Assembly: GCA_020637635.1 (NCBI GenBank)
Contig: JACKKB010000009.1
Location: forward strand, 1 to 64,000
DNA: 64,000 nt
Direction: 5' to 3'
DNA from: Albidovulum sp.
GTDB lineage: Bacteria > Pseudomonadota > Alphaproteobacteria > Rhodobacterales > Rhodobacteraceae
A program made the translations under genes and the position numbers. Below are positions 1 through 6,950 of this stretch, piece by piece (the stretch's first letter is position 1; each line of letters begins with the position of its first letter). Below the pieces are notes generated by a model that saw only the letters and a program-made list of their open reading frames with translations, was not told the DNA's origin and did not search any database.

Positions 1-517
1 GGGTCAGGTCGTAGGCGGCCTTGCGGTTGGGCACGGCAAAGGTCTCCGACCGCTCGGCAAAGGCGCGCAGCCTGTCGTTGAGACCGGTGTCGCCGGGCAG
101 CGCCTCGATCCCGCGTCGCGCCATGAGCCGGCGCGCCTCGGCGCGGTGCAGGTCGGAAAGCTCGGCCCCGGCGGCACCCTCCTGCGCCAGCCAGGCCACC
201 AGCCGTCCGGCCCGGTCGCCGGCGAGGCCGAGATCTTCCAGATCGAGCGCGATCGACAGAAGGAAGCGGTAGTATTGCGGAAAGAACTCCGCCCGCCGCT
301 CGAGCGTCTCGTAGAACGGCCGGTAGAGGTCGAGCGCCCCCTCGGGCACCTCGATCGCGGCAGTCTCGAGGATGTTCAGCAGCTCGCCGTTCTCCTTGAA
401 CCAGAAGACATCGCCATCGGCGCGCCGTTGCGTTGCGAAACAGGCGATGAGCGCCGTCAGACGCTCCGCCTCGCGCGTCGCGGCGGCGCGCGCGGGAAAA
501 GCCAGGATGTTTGTCAC
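1..517 (-). CDS. Conserved protein of unknown function (DUF6902-like), 3' end outside window
   Basis: An open frame runs from a GTG at 517 to the left edge (172 codons visible, no stop reached). The start is supported by GGAGA five to six bases upstream (GGAGATAACC then GTG). The product begins VTNILAFPARAAATREAERL and is a soluble, probably all-helical protein with aromatic stretches (FWFKENGELL, FFPQYYRFLL, ALDLEDLG). It has no signal peptide and no motif that assigns a reaction. It matches what I remember of a Rhodobacterales-restricted family of unknown function (DUF6902-like; name from memory). It is the gene after the STSHA-repeat peptide on the same strand, 102 bases away with a strong hairpin between, so the two are probably co-transcribed and related in function; that link is inference. 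Confidence 0.7.
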   Translation of the reverse strand, partial: MTNILAFPARAAATREAERLTALIACFATQRRADGDVFWFKENGELLNILETAAIEVPEGALDLYRPFYETLERRAEFFPQYYRFLLSIALDLEDLGLAGDRAGRLVAWLAQEGAAGAELSDLHRAEARRLMARRGIEALPGDTGLNDRLRAFAERSETFAVPNRKAAYDLT

Positions 518-585
518 GGTTATCTCCTGCCGGGCAGCTGTGGCAGTGCGCGACCGCGGCAGGCGCCGCAGACGGCAACGAGAGG

Positions 586-612
586 GCACCGGCGGGGGAG
601 CCCCGCCGGTGC
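586..612 (-). terminator. Perfect 12-bp GC hairpin after the repeat-peptide gene
   Basis: GCACCGGCGGGG (586-597) pairs perfectly with CCCCGCCGGTGC (601-612) around a 3-base loop. The hairpin starts 8 bases after the stop codon of the repeat-peptide gene and precedes the next gene on the same strand. There is no long U-run on the minus-strand transcript (CCTCTCGTTGCC follows), so it may be a leaky terminator or an mRNA-stabilising 3' end rather than a full stop. Either would give more peptide than downstream protein. Confidence 0.6.
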
Positions 613-619
613 GAAGCGG

Positions 620-1015
620 TCAGTCGGCCGCGTGCGAGGTGGCAAGAGCGGTGAAGCCGCCCGAGATCACGTCGCCAGCCTCGATCGCATGCGAGGTCGA
701 GAGCGCCGTCATGCCGCCCGAGACCATGTCGCCGGCCTCGATCGCGTGCGAGGTCGAAAGCGCCGTCATGCCGCCCGAGACCATGTCGCCGGCCTCGATC
801 GCGTGCGAGGTCGAAAGCGCGGTTCCGCCGCCCGAGACCATGTCGCCGGCTTCGATCGCATGCGAGGTCGAAAGCGCGGTTCCGCCGCCCGAATGGCAGT
901 CCGAGGCGAGCGTTTCGATCGCATGAGAGGTCGACATCTCGAGCCCCTCGCCTGCGAACATGTCGGCACCGATAACGGTGGTGACTTCATCTATATGTTT
1001 GGCAAGAGCAGTCAT
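620..1015 (-). CDS. Small tandem-repeat protein with six STSHA motifs
   Basis: 131 residues. A 27-residue N-terminal segment (begins MTALAKHIDE) is followed by six copies of an STSHA-type motif at residues 28, 49, 68, 87, 106 and 125. From residue 49 the unit is exactly 19 residues, STSHAIEAGDMVSGGxTAL, and each unit carries a Gly-Gly; the protein ends ATSHAAD. The first unit is 21 residues and holds the only Cys (Cys40, in SDCHS). No signal peptide or membrane segment is visible. The start has a strong SD (GGAGGG, five bases upstream). The N-terminal MTAL repeats the junction between units (MTAL/GTAL), so the gene may have grown by duplication of its own start. I do not recognise the function. 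A structural or secreted repeat protein, a metal-binding protein, or a multi-core peptide precursor are all possible. Confidence 0.75.
   Translation of the reverse strand: MTALAKHIDEVTTVIGADMFAGEGLEMSTSHAIETLASDCHSGGGTALSTSHAIEAGDMVSGGGTALSTSHAIEAGDMVSGGMTALSTSHAIEAGDMVSGGMTALSTSHAIEAGDVISGGFTALATSHAAD
623..934 (-). repeat. 57-bp in-frame tandem repeat of the STSHA peptide
   Basis: Four full 57-bp units (815-871, 758-814, 701-757, 644-700) are flanked by a divergent 63-bp first unit (872-934) and a truncated last unit (623-643). Neighbouring copies are nearly identical at DNA level, differing mainly at the residue after Gly-Gly (Gly, Met or Phe). This points to recent duplication or gene conversion, so copy number probably varies between strains. 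Confidence 0.85.
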
Positions 1016-1100
1016 CTTTCCCTCCAGGTTGTGTCTGCCCGTTAACCATTACACGCATAACGTGTAGTAAAGAAGTGTATTTATTCCTATACGTGCACAG
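1016..1100 (-). promoter_or_regulatory. AT-rich upstream region of the repeat gene with a palindrome
   Basis: This AT-rich block stands out in a GC-rich sequence. It holds the SD and an inverted repeat TACACG-N5-CGTGTA (1050-1055/1061-1066; core ACACGCATAACGTGT). A second weaker dyad (GTAT-N8-ATAC) lies at about 1076-1091. The position, 35-50 bp before the start codon, suits an operator overlapping the promoter. No -35/-10 pair is convincing, and the regulator is unknown. Confidence 0.45.
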
Positions 1101-1130
1101 TTAATCTTTTGCGTGAGAAGTTGAAATCAT
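1101..1130 (-). other. Solitary STSHA motif ending in a stop (mini-ORF or gene remnant)
   Basis: On the minus strand an ATG (1128-1130) opens MISTSHAKD followed by TAA. This is the same STSHA motif, with an end (STSHAKD-stop) like that of the complete repeat protein (ATSHAAD-stop). There is no SD before the ATG. The same frame stays open upstream into low-complexity GC-rich DNA, so this is more likely the 3' remnant of a second copy of the peptide gene than a real 9-residue ORF. A leader peptide controlling the next gene is the alternative. Confidence 0.4.
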
Positions 1131-1560
1131 GATGCTGTAATTAAATACGATGCCTCGCCGGACCCACGCGCGCCGGGCGGCGAGATCGCGGACCATGCGC
1201 GCGCGCCGGCGGCCGCCGCGCGACCGCCGAACGGGTCGCATGGGCGACCCGACACGAATCGCTTCGCCCGGCGTGGCGCGGCCCCGGCCGCCCCCGACAC
1301 CCTCCCCCGGCCGCATCCCCCGGCCGGATCCTCCGACAAGAACCCCCCCGACAGGAACCCCGACAGGAACCCCGACAGGAACCCCGGCCGCAAGCCCGGA
1401 CCTGGCGCCCCGACCGTCAGCCCGGTCCGGGTGCGCGGACCGGGCCCCGGGGAGACCCATGGCGGCCCGGGGCGGCCCCGGCCGCCGCGACCGGGGCCGC
1501 CATGGGTTGCCACCCCGCGGGATTGCGTATTCACTGCGGTCCTCGAAACCGGGGCTGGCC
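1131..1560. other. Gene-free spacer before xthA
   Basis: Only the first 20 bases are AT-rich. The rest is very GC-rich low-complexity DNA in which all frames are open by composition. It contains the short GACAGGAACCCC array described separately. I see no RNA gene and no convincing promoter. Confidence 0.5.
1335..1385. repeat. 12-bp tandem repeat GACAGGAACCCC
   Basis: Three perfect copies (1350-1361, 1362-1373, 1374-1385) are preceded by one degenerate copy (GACAAGAACCCC). It lies in the spacer before xthA and is one of many spacer minisatellites in this window. Confidence 0.8.
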
Positions 1561-2340
1561 ATGCGGATCGCGACATTCAACATCAACGGTATCAAGGCCC
1601 GGACCGAGGCGCTGGCGAGCTGGCTCGACACCGCCACGCCCGATGTCGTCCTCCTGCAGGAAATCAAGTCGGTCGACGATGGCTTTCCTGGCGAGATGTT
1701 CGAGGATCGCGGCTATGCCGTCGCGACCCACGGCCAGAAGGGCTTCAACGGCGTGGCAATCCTGTCGAAACTGCCGCTCGAGGACGTGACCCGCGGCCTG
1801 CCGGGCGACGACACCGACGAACAGGCGCGCTGGATAGAGGCGACGGTCGTCGGCCGCACGGCGCTCAGGCTCTGCGGCCTCTACCTGCCGAACGGCAATC
1901 CCGCGCCGGGGCCGAAGTTCGACTACAAGCTCGCCTGGATGGCGAGGATGCGCGACCGCGCCGCGACGCTCCTGTCGAGCGAGATGGCGGTGGTGATGGC
2001 GGGCGACTACAACGTCATCCCGCAGGCCGAGGATGCCGCCCGGCCGGAGGCCTGGACCGAGGACGCGCTCTTTCTGCCCGAGAGCCGCGCAGCCTTCCGC
2101 AGGATCCTCAATCTCGGCTTCACCGAGGCCTTCCGCGCCCGCGAACCGCGCCCGGGCCACTATTCCTTCTGGGACTACCAGCGTGCCGCCTGGGAAAAGA
2201 ACGACGGCATCCGCATCGACCACCTGCTGCTTTCGCCGCAGGCGGCCGACCTGCTAAGCGAGGCCGGCATCGACAAGGCGGTGCGTGGCGGCGACAAACC
2301 TTCGGACCATGTGCCGGTCTGGATCGAGCTCGACGCCTGA
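1561..2340 (+). CDS. xthA: Exodeoxyribonuclease III
   Basis: 259 residues, the usual length for the family. This Mg2+-dependent AP endonuclease and 3'-5' exonuclease acts in base-excision repair. Visible active-site residues match the ExoIII fold: Asn7 (FNING), Glu34 (LLQEIK), Tyr109, Asp149/Asn151 (GDYN), Asp220, and the terminal Asp249-His250 (SDHVPV). The frame is open far upstream, but that part is low-complexity; MRIATFNING is the family's normal N-terminus. The SD is weak. The next gene starts 11 bp after the stop, so the two may be co-transcribed. Confidence 0.95.
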   Translation: MRIATFNINGIKARTEALASWLDTATPDVVLLQEIKSVDDGFPGEMFEDRGYAVATHGQKGFNGVAILSKLPLEDVTRGLPGDDTDEQARWIEATVVGRTALRLCGLYLPNGNPAPGPKFDYKLAWMARMRDRAATLLSSEMAVVMAGDYNVIPQAEDAARPEAWTEDALFLPESRAAFRRILNLGFTEAFRAREPRPGHYSFWDYQRAAWEKNDGIRIDHLLLSPQAADLLSEAGIDKAVRGGDKPSDHVPVWIELDA

Positions 2341-2351
2341 CCCCGCCCGTG

Positions 2352-3629
2352 ATGACCGCACCCGAGACCTACTACAGCCTGACCCGCATTTCGGCGCCCG
2401 CGCGACCGGCGCTTGCCGGTGCCGCCGATTGCGCGACACTTGTCATCGGCGGCGGCTTCGCGGGGATCTGGACGGCACTGGAACTGGCCCGGGCCGGAGA
2501 GGACGTGATGGTGATCGAGGCCGAAACCCTCGGCCACGGCGCCTCGGGGCGCAACGGCGGCATCGTCTGCCCCGGGTTTGCCTGTGGCGCCGAGGCCATC
2601 ACCGACCGCGCCGGGCCCGAGACGGCCGAGGCGCTGCACCGGCTCTCGATCGAGGGCGTGACGCGGCTGCGCGAGGCCATCGTCCGGCACCGGATCGCCG
2701 GTGCCGCGCCCGAGCCGGGGCTGTTCCACCTGCGCCGCTACGACAGCGCCGACGATCTGAAGGCCGAGGTTGCCGAGGCGTCACGGCGCTTCGGATACCG
2801 GCTCGACTATCTCGACCGCGCGGCACTCGGCGCGCATCTGGCGAGCCCCCGCTACCGCCATGCGCTCTACGATCCGAACGCCTTTCACATCCATCCCTTG
2901 AACGCGCTTCTCGGCCTCGCGGCTGCGGTCGAGGGGCTCGGCGGGCGGATCCACGAGACGACCCCGGCGCTGGCGCTGGCGCGCACCGGCGCGGGCTGGC
3001 GCGTCGCGACACCGGGCGGCGCCATCGCAGCGGCCCGCGTCGTCGTCGCGACGGGTGGCTATACCGGCACGCTCGTGCCGCGGCTCCGCCGCGCGATCCT
3101 GCCGGTCGCCACCTACATGATGATGACCGAAGCCGCGCCCGATGCCATCGCCGCCGCCATCCGGACCCGCGCGGCGCTGGCCGACGACCGCCGCGCGGGC
3201 GACTACTACCGCACGGTCGACGGCGGAAGACGGCTGCTCTGGGGCGGGCGCATCACCACCCGCGCCGCCGCCCCCGGGCGGATCGAGCGCGAGTTGCGCG
3301 CCGAGATGGCCGGCGCCTATCCGGAACTTTCCGGCCTGCGCACCGAGCGGGTCTGGTCCGGCCTCATGGGCTATGCCCGCCACCTCATGCCGCAACTCGG
3401 CGAGGCCGAGCCGGGGCTCTGGCACATCACCGCCTTCGGCGGCCACGGGCTCAACACCACCGCCGCGGCCGGCAGCGTGCTGGCCGAGGCGATGCTCGGC
3501 AGGAGCCGCCGCATCGATCTCTTCGCGCCCTTCGGGCTCGATTGGGCCGGCGGCCCCGCCGGGCTTCTGGCGGCCCAGCTCACCTATTGGAAGCTCCGCC
3601 TGCAGGACCGCTGGCGCGAACGGCGCTGA
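2352..3629 (+). CDS. FAD-dependent oxidoreductase (DAO/PuuB type)
   Basis: 425 residues. A Rossmann FAD site occurs near the N-terminus (VIGGGFAG, about residues 31-38), followed by the GASGRNGGIV motif typical of gamma-glutamylputrescine oxidase, OrdL and related amine oxidases of the DAO family. A C-terminal FGGHGLNTTAAAG closes the FAD domain. Such enzymes oxidise a secondary or primary amine to an imine with H2O2 release; the substrate cannot be told from sequence and no putrescine-pathway genes are adjacent. ATG was preferred to the GTG directly before it. The product is probably cytoplasmic, with no signal peptide. Confidence 0.85.
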   Translation: MTAPETYYSLTRISAPARPALAGAADCATLVIGGGFAGIWTALELARAGEDVMVIEAETLGHGASGRNGGIVCPGFACGAEAITDRAGPETAEALHRLSIEGVTRLREAIVRHRIAGAAPEPGLFHLRRYDSADDLKAEVAEASRRFGYRLDYLDRAALGAHLASPRYRHALYDPNAFHIHPLNALLGLAAAVEGLGGRIHETTPALALARTGAGWRVATPGGAIAAARVVVATGGYTGTLVPRLRRAILPVATYMMMTEAAPDAIAAAIRTRAALADDRRAGDYYRTVDGGRRLLWGGRITTRAAAPGRIERELRAEMAGAYPELSGLRTERVWSGLMGYARHLMPQLGEAEPGLWHITAFGGHGLNTTAAAGSVLAEAMLGRSRRIDLFAPFGLDWAGGPAGLLAAQLTYWKLRLQDRWRERR

Positions 3630-3641
3630 GCCGGGGCGGCC

Positions 3642-4883
3642 TCAGCCCTCCGTCACGTCGTGGCGGTAGATCCAGTCATAGCGACCGATCAGCCTGCCCG
3701 GCGCGAACCGGGAGGCCATGCGCAGCCCGAGATGGGCGATGTCGCGGGTGATGCCGCTCAGGTGGTAGTTGCGCGCATTGCCCGTCGCGGCATCGACGAT
3801 CCGCCGCGTCCGCCCGATCCGCGCCGCCGCGTAGGCGGCGAGCGCCGCCTCGGCCGCGTCCCCGCTTTCGAGGGCCCGTGCCAGCACCCAGGCATCCTCG
3901 AGCGCCATGTTGGCACCCTGCGCGAGGAAGGGCAGCGTCGGATGCGCCGCGTCGCCGAGGATCGCCGCTCCCTGCCCGTGCCAGCGCTCCGCCACCGGAT
4001 GGCGGAAGAGCCCCCAGAGGTTCGGCCGCTCGACCCGGTCGAGCCAGCCGCGCACCTCCGGCAGGAACTTCTCGAAGGCGATGCGGAGCGCGAGGGGATC
4101 GTCGCTGAGCGACCAGCTCTCCTCGACCCAGTCGCGCCGCTCCTCGACGGCGACGATGTTGCGCAGCGCGCCGCCGCGCAGCGGATAGGTCACGAGATGC
4201 CGGCCGGGACCCATGTAGACCCGCGCCACGGGGTCGATCGGACCATCGGCCGGGATCACGGCGCGCCAGGCCACCTGGCCGGTGAAGAAGGGCGCGGCCG
4301 CGCCGTTCAGCGCCGCGCGAACGCGCGAGTGCAGGCCGTCGGCGCCAAGAAGGAGATCGGTCTCGATTTCGGGACCCGTTTCGGTGACGAGCCGGGGCGG
4401 ATGCGCGCCGAGCCGCACCTCGCGCACCTTTTGCAGAAGCCGGATCTGCACGCCGGCAGAGCGCGCGCCCTCGGCGAGGACCCCGATCAGATCGGCGCGA
4501 TGGAAGAACCTGAAAGGCCCCCGCCCAACTGCACGGGGCCCAGCCGCTCGGGTCCCAGCCGCATGGGGCCCGTCTGGCTCAAACCCGTCTGGCTCAGGCC
4601 CGCCTGGGTCAAGATCGAGCCGGACCACCCGCCTGCCCGTCTCGCCGTCGCAAAGCTCGATCGCCTCCGCCGCCTGGCCGGCCTCGGCCGCCGCCCGGCC
4701 GAGGCCGAGCGCGTCGAGCACCCGCGCGCCGTTGGGCGAGATCTGCAGCCCGGCACCGACCTCGCGGATCGCCGCCGCCTGTTCGAGAACCGTGACCGCG
4801 GCGCCGCGCAGCGCGAGCGCGCGCGCCAGCGCAAGCCCGGCAAGGCCGGCGCCAAGCACGGTGATGTTGCGGTCTTTCAGCAT
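3642..4883 (-). CDS. FAD-dependent monooxygenase (salicylate hydroxylase/UbiH-like)
   Basis: 413 residues of a flavoprotein aromatic hydroxylase family. The FAD dinucleotide site is VLGAGLAGLA at residues 9-18. The DG motif appears as LLGADGLHSRVRA, and the second FAD motif as GDAAHPTLPFLAQGANMALED. A segment just before the conserved FFHRAD is expanded by a 15-bp in-frame repeat giving pentapeptides PGGPE, PDGFE, PDGPH, AAGTR, AAGPR, AVGRG. Homologues are usually short here, so a surface loop is probably enlarged. It converges with the FAD oxidase upstream. The substrate is unknown; a hydroxybenzoate- or salicylate-like ring is the family norm. Confidence 0.85.
   Translation of the reverse strand: MLKDRNITVLGAGLAGLALARALALRGAAVTVLEQAAAIREVGAGLQISPNGARVLDALGLGRAAAEAGQAAEAIELCDGETGRRVVRLDLDPGGPEPDGFEPDGPHAAGTRAAGPRAVGRGPFRFFHRADLIGVLAEGARSAGVQIRLLQKVREVRLGAHPPRLVTETGPEIETDLLLGADGLHSRVRAALNGAAAPFFTGQVAWRAVIPADGPIDPVARVYMGPGRHLVTYPLRGGALRNIVAVEERRDWVEESWSLSDDPLALRIAFEKFLPEVRGWLDRVERPNLWGLFRHPVAERWHGQGAAILGDAAHPTLPFLAQGANMALEDAWVLARALESGDAAEAALAAYAAARIGRTRRIVDAATGNARNYHLSGITRDIAHLGLRMASRFAPGRLIGRYDWIYRHDVTEG
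4519..4614. repeat. 15-bp in-frame repeat inside the FAD monooxygenase
   Basis: About six degenerate copies of a 15-bp unit (for example CCCGTCTGGCTCAAA, CCCGTCTGGCTCAGG) encode five-residue repeats on the minus strand. The period keeps the frame, so length changes would alter the loop without breaking the enzyme. Confidence 0.75.
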
Positions 4884-4934
4884 CGCCCCCCGTCGGTCAT
4901 CCAGGCCCGTCGCGCCCGCCCGACAGTGTCGGGT

Positions 4935-5357
4935 TCAGTCGTCGCGGTGCACGCGCTCGCGCCGTTCGTGCTTTTCCTGCGCCTCGAGCGTCATCGTCGC
5001 GATCGGGCGCGCATCGAGCCGCTTCAGGGAAATCGGTTCGCCGGTCATTTCGCAATAGCCGTATTCGCCGTTCACGATGCGGCGCAATGCCGCGTCGATC
5101 TTGGAGACGAGCTTGCGCTGGCGGTCGCGGGTGCGCAGTTCGAGCGCACGGTCGGTCTCTTCGCTGGCACGGTCGGCGATGTCGGGCACGTTGCGGGCAC
5201 TGTCCTGAAGCCCCTCGAGCGTCTCGGCCGACTGCTCCAGAAGCTCTTCCTTCCAGAGCAGAAGCTTGCGACGGAAATATTCGAGCTGACGTTCGTTCAT
5301 GAACGGCTCGTCTTCTGCCGGACGATAGTCGTCGGGAAGAAAGATCTCAGGCTTCAT
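4935..5357 (-). CDS. dksA: RNA polymerase-binding transcription factor DksA
   Basis: 140 residues from the ATG at 5357, chosen because GGGAG lies at SD distance and MKPEIFLPDDYRPAEDEPF fits Rhodobacter DksA; two upstream ATGs in frame are possible. DksA enters the RNA polymerase secondary channel and with ppGpp adjusts rRNA and biosynthetic promoters. The coiled-coil tip DRASEE keeps the Asp and Ala needed for function. The zinc-finger region keeps only one Cys (YGYCEMTGEPISLKRL ... EAQEKHE) instead of four, like the known low-cysteine DksA of Rhodobacter sphaeroides. It is divergent from the MoxR-type ATPase gene. Confidence 0.93.
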   Translation of the reverse strand: MKPEIFLPDDYRPAEDEPFMNERQLEYFRRKLLLWKEELLEQSAETLEGLQDSARNVPDIADRASEETDRALELRTRDRQRKLVSKIDAALRRIVNGEYGYCEMTGEPISLKRLDARPIATMTLEAQEKHERRERVHRDD

Positions 5358-5539
5358 CTCTGCTCCCATGGCATCCCCGAAGGTCATGGCGGCCCCGCCC
5401 TGATGGCTTCCGGCATTGTCTCGGCGCTGCCATAGCGGAAGCGGGACGCGATGTCACTAGCCCTAGTCGTGCCTTGCGGCAAATTGATCGGGTGGCTAAG
5501 AGCTTGACGCGTGAAACAGCGACGATCCGGGGCAGAGCA

Positions 5540-6379
5540 ATGCGTTTTGGCGGAACCGAGAACTATGTCGCGACCGGGGATCTGACCGTCGCGGTCAATG
5601 CGGCGATCACGCTCGAACGCCCGCTTCTGGTGAAGGGCGAGCCCGGCACCGGCAAGACCGAACTGGCCCGGCAGGTGGCCGGCGCCCTCGGGCTGCCGCT
5701 GGTCGAATGGCACGTGAAATCGACCACGCGCGCCCATCAGGGTCTTTACGAATACGACGCCGTGAGCCGGCTCCGCGACAGCCAGCTTGGCGAAGAGCGC
5801 GTCCATGACGTGGCGAACTACATCCGCAAGGGCAAGCTCTGGCAGGCCTTCGAGGCCGAGAGCAAGGTCGTGCTCCTGATCGACGAGGTCGACAAGGCCG
5901 ATATCGAGTTTCCGAACGACCTGTTGCAGGAGCTCGACCGGATGGAGTTCCATGTCTACGAGACGGGCGAGACGGTGCGTGCCCGCCAGCGCCCGGTGAT
6001 CATCATCACCTCGAACAACGAAAAGGAACTGCCCGACGCCTTCCTGCGGCGCTGCTTCTTCCACTATATCCGCTTTCCCGAGGCCGAAACCCTGCGGCAG
6101 ATCGTCGAGGTCCACTTCCCCGGCATGAAGGAGCGGCTGCTGGCGACCGCGCTGACGCAGTTCTACGAGATCCGCGAGACGCCGGGGCTGAAGAAGAAAC
6201 CCTCGACCTCCGAGATGCTCGACTGGCTGAAGCTCATCCTCGCCGAGGATCTGGCGCCCGAGGATCTCAAGCGCGATCCGAGGAACCTGCTGCCACGGCT
6301 GCACGGGGCGCTGCTGAAGAACGAACAGGACGTGGCGCTGTTCGAGCGGCTGGCGTTTCTCGCACGCAACAGGGGCTAG
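5540..6379 (+). CDS. MoxR-family AAA+ ATPase
   Basis: 279 residues from MRFGGTENYV. An ATG 66 bases upstream is also in frame, but family members start near here. Walker A is GEPGTGKTE (about 33-41), Walker B is VVLLIDEVDKAD, the sensor region is IIITSNNEKELPDAFLRRC. MoxR ATPases act as chaperones that mature metalloenzymes, usually with a von Willebrand factor A protein. The matching VWA gene lies 2.1 kb downstream on the same strand behind three small genes, so the pair looks split within one transcription unit. The client enzyme is not visible in the window. Confidence 0.92.
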   Translation: MRFGGTENYVATGDLTVAVNAAITLERPLLVKGEPGTGKTELARQVAGALGLPLVEWHVKSTTRAHQGLYEYDAVSRLRDSQLGEERVHDVANYIRKGKLWQAFEAESKVVLLIDEVDKADIEFPNDLLQELDRMEFHVYETGETVRARQRPVIIITSNNEKELPDAFLRRCFFHYIRFPEAETLRQIVEVHFPGMKERLLATALTQFYEIRETPGLKKKPSTSEMLDWLKLILAEDLAPEDLKRDPRNLLPRLHGALLKNEQDVALFERLAFLARNRG

Positions 6380-6466
6380 GGTGCGGCGCCCCGCCGCGCG
6401 CGACCGCTGGCGTCCGGCCGCGGCAGGGTCTAGCCTCGCCCGGGCCTGGCCTGTCCGGAGAAACCG

Positions 6467-6949
6467 ATGAGCACGCACGATCACGCCGCGCCGAGCGACC
6501 GCCCCGGCGGCCTTCTGATCCGCCCGATCGGCGCCGCGGACGAAGCCGACTGGCGCCGGCTCTGGAGCGCCTATCTGGCGTTCTACGAGACGACGAGGCC
6601 GGAAGAGGTCTATGCCACGACGTTCGCTCGGCTTCTCTCCGGCACGCCGGGCGAGTTTCGCGGGCTTCTCGCGGTGGTCGACGGCCGGCCGGTCGGCCTC
6701 GTGCATTACCTCTTCCACCGCAGTTGCTGGGCCGTGGCCGATATCTGCTATCTGCAGGATCTCTATGCCGTGCCCGACCGGCGCGGCACCGGCATCGGCC
6801 GGGCGCTGATCGAGGCGGTCTACGGGGCGGCCGACGCCCATGGCGCCGCCTCGGTCTACTGGCTGACGCAGGAGTTCAACGCGACCGCGCGCCGGCTTTA
6901 TGACCGTATCGGGGTGAAGACGCCCTTCATCCGCTACAACCGGGGCTGA
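6467..6949 (+). CDS. GNAT-family N-acetyltransferase
   Basis: 160 residues. It shows the GNAT fold: a central LVHYLFHRS/ICYLQDLYAVPD strand pair, the acetyl-CoA loop RRGTGIGRALIEAVY (Q/RxxGxG/A type), and a C-terminal FNATARRLYDRIG helix as in diamine/small-molecule acetyltransferases. GGAG precedes the ATG at SD distance. The stop is 1 base before the next start, indicating coupling to the DUF2927 lipoprotein. The substrate is unknown. Confidence 0.88.
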   Translation: MSTHDHAAPSDRPGGLLIRPIGAADEADWRRLWSAYLAFYETTRPEEVYATTFARLLSGTPGEFRGLLAVVDGRPVGLVHYLFHRSCWAVADICYLQDLYAVPDRRGTGIGRALIEAVYGAADAHGAASVYWLTQEFNATARRLYDRIGVKTPFIRYNRG

Positions 6950-6950
6950 G

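Noticed and set aside
146..1045. A 299-residue open frame on the plus strand across the repeat-peptide locus
   Set aside because: It is the antisense shadow of the STSHA repeats (its own repeats are only the complement), has no SD and crosses the hairpin. The minus strand has a strong SD and motif logic.
1101..1667. A 188-residue minus-strand open frame that ends in MISTSHAKD
   Set aside because: Apart from the last nine residues it is low-complexity and overlaps the real xthA start. Only the ending is kept as a possible remnant.
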